Shown here piece by piece: positions 6,703 to 8,977 of a stretch of DNA of 8,977 nt. Origin of the DNA: Bacillota bacterium (lineage in GTDB: Bacteria > Bacillota > Bacilli > Bacillales > Bacillaceae_J); contig JAEWMK010000551.1 of the NCBI GenBank assembly GCA_023457235.1, positions 1 to 8,977 on the forward strand. The letters run 5' to 3'. Positions within the stretch are counted from its first letter, which is position 1. Each line of letters opens with the position of its first letter. The notes beneath the pieces were generated by a model. The model was not told the DNA's origin. It saw only the letters and a program-made list of their open reading frames with translations, and did not search any database. Both the position numbers and the translations under genes were made by a program.

Positions 6703-6741
6703 ATAAAGAGATAGCTCGATTTCTATGGGCTATCTCTTTAT
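6703..6741 (+). terminator. 13-bp perfect hairpin between subunit I and SCO genes
   Basis: ATAAAGAGATAGC (6703-6715) pairs perfectly with GCTATCTCTTTAT (6729-6741) around a 13-nt loop, starting 8 bases after the subunit I stop. Only three T end the stem and no U-tract follows. It is better read as a partial terminator or a 3'-end stabiliser than as a full stop. No clear new promoter precedes the SCO gene, so read-through is expected. Confidence 0.6.
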
Positions 6742-6779
6742 GCTAATAAGATAAGACTATTATTCAGGAAGTGATCTCC

Positions 6780-7415
6780 GTGATCAAAAATCGCCATACA
6801 ACAATAGCCTGTTGGCTCGTTATATTATTTGGAATTGGCTTATTTTTTATCGGAACTGATGGATTTAGTGCGTTTACTGCAGAAACAGCAAGGGTAAATA
6901 AATTGGTCGATGAGAAACCAAAGTTCCCAAGTGTCACACTAGAGGATAGTAAAGGTCGCACCTATTCATTCAGCGAATTTGAAGGAAAAAACGTATTTAT
7001 TACGTTTCTTTATACATCTTGTGGGTCGGTTTGTCCGCAATTAGAAAAGAATATGTCACAAGTTTATGAAAAGATCCCGAAGAAATACTTCGATAAAGAC
7101 ATTGTATTTTTAAGTATTAGTTTTGATCCAACTAGGGATGACCCGGCTACATTAGAAAAATACAGAGAACTATTTAATAGTGACGGGGAAACATGGAGAA
7201 TGGCCAGAATTAATGATCAAGCCGAATTAGATTCCTTGCTAAAATCCTTTGGAGTCATTGTAATACCCGATAAAAATGGAAATTTCTCGCATAACTCCGC
7301 CTTTTATTTTGTTGACAAAAAAGGGAGTTTAACACATGTGATGGATTATAAAAAAATTGATGAAGCTGCACAAATAGTAGTTGATATCCTTGAAAAGGAA
7401 GAGGGGGATAAATAA
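6780..7415 (+). CDS. SCO1/SenC-family copper chaperone
   Basis: This is a membrane-anchored thioredoxin-fold protein of 211 aa that delivers copper to, or reduces, the CuA site of heme-copper reductases. An N-terminal helix (about 10-26) anchors it outside the membrane. The copper-binding motif CGSVC gives Cys81 and Cys85. The distal ligand is His171 (SHNSAFYFVD), followed by the family's VDKKG strand. Cys11 precedes the hydrophobic segment rather than ending it, so it is not a lipobox. An in-frame GTG at 6771 falls inside the SD AGGAAGTG, so GTG at 6780 is chosen. In this cluster it most likely matures CuA of the subunit II encoded upstream, matching senC in norSY-senC-orf1 clusters. Confidence 0.88.
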   Translation: MIKNRHTTIACWLVILFGIGLFFIGTDGFSAFTAETARVNKLVDEKPKFPSVTLEDSKGRTYSFSEFEGKNVFITFLYTSCGSVCPQLEKNMSQVYEKIPKKYFDKDIVFLSISFDPTRDDPATLEKYRELFNSDGETWRMARINDQAELDSLLKSFGVIVIPDKNGNFSHNSAFYFVDKKGSLTHVMDYKKIDEAAQIVVDILEKEEGDK

Positions 7416-7987
7416 TGGAACAATCTAAATATGGTTTAATCTTATTTATTTTCCTTGCTATGCCCCCTGTTGCTCACATTTTGGAATCTGTAATGGCATT
7501 GCACATGCATATGCAAATGCCAATGTTAGTTATAGCCGGACTGTTAATGGCCCGTTTCTTTCAAATACGTTTTCCACAATTTTTTGAAAAGTGGAATCAA
7601 AATGGTATACCCGGAATTTTATTATTTATCGTTATAATTTTGTTTTGGATGATGCCAAGGACAATGGATGAAGCATTGACTGAATTAGGTGTTGAGATAT
7701 TCAAATTCATCAGTTTACCGTTTTTGGCTGGAGTTCCACTTCGTGACAGCTGGACAAAGCTGAGTGAAAAAATGAAAAATGGTGTAATCATTCTGTTTAC
7801 TGTTTTATTTTTATTAATGGGGTGGCTGTATATTTACTCTCCTGTTCAATTGTGCAACAATTATTTGCAGATTGAGCAAATAACACTTGGTTGGGCTTTT
7901 ATTACGACAAGTATTGGGTTGGTTGTTTATTTGATTTATATTACAGTCGTTGATCGTACGAAATATGAAATTGAAAATAATGAATAA
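7415..7987 (+). CDS. Met/His-rich multi-helix membrane protein
   Basis: This 190-aa protein has five or six predicted helices (about 6-26, 33-50, 64-80, 93-109, 122-141, 158-178). I do not recognise the family with certainty. At the start of helix 2, MALHMHMQMPM (27-37) has seven Met/His residues in eleven, and His21 lies in helix 1. That density suggests copper binding within the membrane. The pattern recalls the QHM motif of CtaG-type oxidase assembly proteins, but it is not a clear match. Its start overlaps the SCO stop by one base (TAATG) with SD AGGGGG, so the two are coupled. By position it matches orf1 of norSY-senC-orf1 clusters. The inferred role is copper supply or assembly of the reductase. 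Confidence 0.7.
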   Translation: MEQSKYGLILFIFLAMPPVAHILESVMALHMHMQMPMLVIAGLLMARFFQIRFPQFFEKWNQNGIPGILLFIVIILFWMMPRTMDEALTELGVEIFKFISLPFLAGVPLRDSWTKLSEKMKNGVIILFTVLFLLMGWLYIYSPVQLCNNYLQIEQITLGWAFITTSIGLVVYLIYITVVDRTKYEIENNE

Positions 7988-8001
7988 ACCTATAAATGGA
8001 A

Positions 8002-8029
8002 AAAAGGAGCTTGTGCAAAAGCTCCTTTT
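8002..8029. terminator. Bidirectional terminator
   Basis: AAAAGGAGCTT (8002-8012) pairs perfectly with AAGCTCCTTTT (8019-8029) around a 6-nt loop. The A-run on one side and T-run on the other let it act in both directions. It ends the heme-copper cluster and also the converging minus-strand gene, whose stop codon overlaps the right arm. Confidence 0.88.
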
Positions 8030-8207
8030 AATTTATATTTCCTCGCTCGAAGTGATTCATTTCTGTTAATTCTAATATATAATCATAATTCTGGATTGAA
8101 TTTTGGACTGATTCATACTCCTCTCTAGTTAAATCTTTTTGTTTTAATCTTTCCATTAATTTTCTTTTATTTTCCTCTAAATTGCCAATAATATCACTAT
8201 AGTTCAT
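8028..8207 (-). CDS. Small 59-aa protein, possibly Spo0E-like
   Basis: This minus-strand gene starts MNYSDIIGNLEENKRKLM, continues with a charged, helix-favouring sequence, contains YDYILEL (41-47) and ends near FERGNIN. An AAAGGA SD lies 11 bases before the ATG, and its stop is built into a bidirectional terminator, both supporting a real gene. No membrane segment or cysteine is present. The size, the LEENKRKL helix and a second helix ending in a YxYILEL-type segment loosely recall the helical-hairpin Spo0E-family phosphatases. The usual SQxLDxLI signature is absent, so this is only a suggestion. It runs towards the heme-copper cluster and has a cre box just upstream. Confidence 0.65.
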   Translation of the reverse strand: MNYSDIIGNLEENKRKLMERLKQKDLTREEYESVQNSIQNYDYILELTEMNHFERGNIN

Positions 8208-8237
8208 ATTTTCAACATTCCTTTCTAAAGTAGAAGT

Positions 8238-8252
8238 TTGAAAGCGCTATCT
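8238..8252. promoter_or_regulatory. CcpA cre box
   Basis: TTGAAAGCGCTATCT matches the Bacillus cre consensus WTGNAANCGNWNNCW at every defined position. It lies 31 bases upstream of the minus-strand small gene and about 95 bases upstream of the niaP -35. On the minus strand a weak TATATG -10 (8254-8259) would place transcription start inside the box. Repression of the small gene by CcpA is therefore the simplest reading. Confidence 0.65.
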
Positions 8253-8286
8253 ACATATAGTTTACTTCACGAAAGGGTGAAATTAC

Positions 8287-8367
8287 GGATGATCCTGTTG
8301 CGAATTGGTGACACATTCGTTACGAATTTAGTACAAAACAAAATGCTTGTTTTTTTAGGATGATCCT
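8287..8367. repeat. Two copies of GGATGATCCT, candidate operator pair
   Basis: The 10-mer GGATGATCCT occurs at 8287-8296 and 8358-8367, 71 bases apart. Each contains the dyad GGAT-G-ATCC. The second copy lies between the -35 and -10 of the niaP promoter, the right place for a repressor. The first could be an auxiliary site. Confidence 0.45.
8315..8327. promoter_or_regulatory. ATTCGT-T-ACGAAT palindrome
   Basis: This perfect 6-1-6 dyad lies about 20 bases upstream of the niaP -35. A further CGAAT at 8301-8305 can pair with its left half. The protein that might bind it is unknown. Confidence 0.35.
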
Positions 8368-8374
8368 TTATAGT
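8347..8374 (+). promoter_or_regulatory. niaP sigma-A promoter
   Basis: TTGTTT (8347-8352) and TATAGT (8369-8374) are separated by 16 bases, matching sigma-A at four and five of six positions. Transcription should start near 8381, giving a leader of about 28 bases to the niaP start. Confidence 0.6.
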
Positions 8375-8383
8375 AAATATATA

Positions 8384-8399
8384 GACAGTTGTCATGACA
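8384..8399. promoter_or_regulatory. GACA/TGTC dyads at niaP transcription start
   Basis: GACAGTTGTC (8384-8393) and the perfect palindrome TGTCATGACA (8390-8399) overlap just after the expected start and end at the SD. Such a site would block transcription when occupied. NiaR, the niacin-responsive repressor, is known to control niaP in Firmicutes and is the obvious candidate, but I cannot recall its consensus exactly. Confidence 0.45.
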
Positions 8400-8408
8400 G
8401 GAGGAAAG

Positions 8409-8977
8409 ATGTGCAAGATGGGAGAAAAAACGATTTCTAGAAATAAAGTATTAGGGATTGCAGGGCTAGGTTGGATGTTTGATGCAATGGATGTTGGAAT
8501 GCTTTCATTTATTATTGCTGCCTTAAAGGTAGACTGGGGTTTAACACCTGGGCAAATGGGTTGGATCGGGAGTGTCAATTCGATCGGTATGGCTGTTGGT
8601 GCATTTGTATTCGGTATATGGGCAGATCGTATTGGTAGAAAAAATATATTTATTATAACCCTGGTCTTATTTTCTCTAGCCAGTGGACTATCAGCTTTCG
8701 CAACAACACTATCAATATTTCTGATATTGCGGATTTTCGTTGGGATGGGACTTGGTGGTGAATTACCTGTAGCATCAACCTTAGTATCTGAAATTGTCCC
8801 GGCAAAGGACCGTGGCCGTATTGTAGTATTGCTTGAAAGCTTTTGGGCTGTAGGTTGGTTGATTGCGGCACTCATTTCATACTTCGTTATACCGGCTTTT
8901 GGTTGGAGGGTAGCTCTGTTATTAAGTGCCCTACCAGCTTTCTATGCTATTTATTTACGATTAAATCTACCTGACTC
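8409..8977 (+). CDS. niaP: NiaP-type niacin transporter (MFS), 5' part
   Basis: This is a major facilitator superfamily permease, probably importing niacin for NAD synthesis. The first 189 aa are present and the gene continues past the window edge; relatives are about 400 aa. It closely resembles B. subtilis NiaP (YceI): LGIAGLGWMFDAMDVG in helix 1 with two acidic residues, motif A GIWADRIGRKN (69-79), GMGLGGELPVAST (112-124) and LLESFWAVGW (141-150) are near-identical to what I recall of that protein. A perfect AGGAGG (8399-8404) sits 4 bases before ATG 8409. In-frame ATG 8418 would give an N-terminus closer to the B. subtilis protein but lies 13 bases from the SD. No functional link to the heme-copper cluster is apparent. 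Confidence 0.88.
   Translation, partial: MCKMGEKTISRNKVLGIAGLGWMFDAMDVGMLSFIIAALKVDWGLTPGQMGWIGSVNSIGMAVGAFVFGIWADRIGRKNIFIITLVLFSLASGLSAFATTLSIFLILRIFVGMGLGGELPVASTLVSEIVPAKDRGRIVVLLESFWAVGWLIAALISYFVIPAFGWRVALLLSALPAFYAIYLRLNLPD

Noticed and set aside
8267..8875. A 202-codon open frame on the minus strand, and a shorter one within it
   Set aside because: It lies antisense to niaP, whose translation is strongly conserved; the minus-strand protein has no recognisable domain or SD and is a shadow.

Overview
The window looks like a low-GC, Gram-positive chromosome segment from the Bacillaceae. The evidence is strong purine-rich Shine-Dalgarno (SD) sequences before nearly every gene, GTG and TTG starts, AT-rich third codon positions, tight operons, a CcpA-type cre box and an Fnr/Crp-type box. 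The species cannot be named from the sequence.

Layout. (1) Positions 1-241 hold no convincing gene. They contain a terminator-like hairpin, then the pot promoter region with a 30-bp inverted repeat. (2) Positions 242-4019 are a complete polyamine ABC importer operon, potA-potB-potC-potD, with overlapping genes, closed by a strong intrinsic terminator. (3) Positions 4020-4351 are a 330-bp control region with an Fnr/Crp-like box placed 41.5 bases upstream of the predicted transcription start. (4) Positions 4352-7987 are a five-gene cluster: a 46-aa one-helix subunit (IIa), a CuA subunit II, a heme-copper subunit I, an SCO/SenC copper chaperone and a Met/His-rich membrane protein. (5) A bidirectional terminator separates this from a 59-aa minus-strand gene. 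(6) A control region with a cre box and several dyads leads into a niaP-type transporter gene that runs off the right edge.

The most interesting item is the heme-copper cluster. By overall similarity it would be annotated as ba3-type (B-family) cytochrome c oxidase. However, the helix-VI motif that carries the His-Tyr cross-link of oxygen reductases (H-x-x-x-Y) reads H-x-x-x-N here, while all six metal-ligating histidines and the full CuA site are kept. Loss of that tyrosine is a recognised mark of nitric oxide reductases within this superfamily. The gene order II-I-SCO-membrane protein resembles the norY/norS-senC-orf1 clusters described for sNOR, and a CuA-containing NO reductase is known from Bacillus azotoformans. 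With the Fnr-like box, the best reading is an anaerobically induced, CuA-dependent NO reductase with its own copper-delivery genes. That function is an inference; the Tyr-to-Asn change is read directly.
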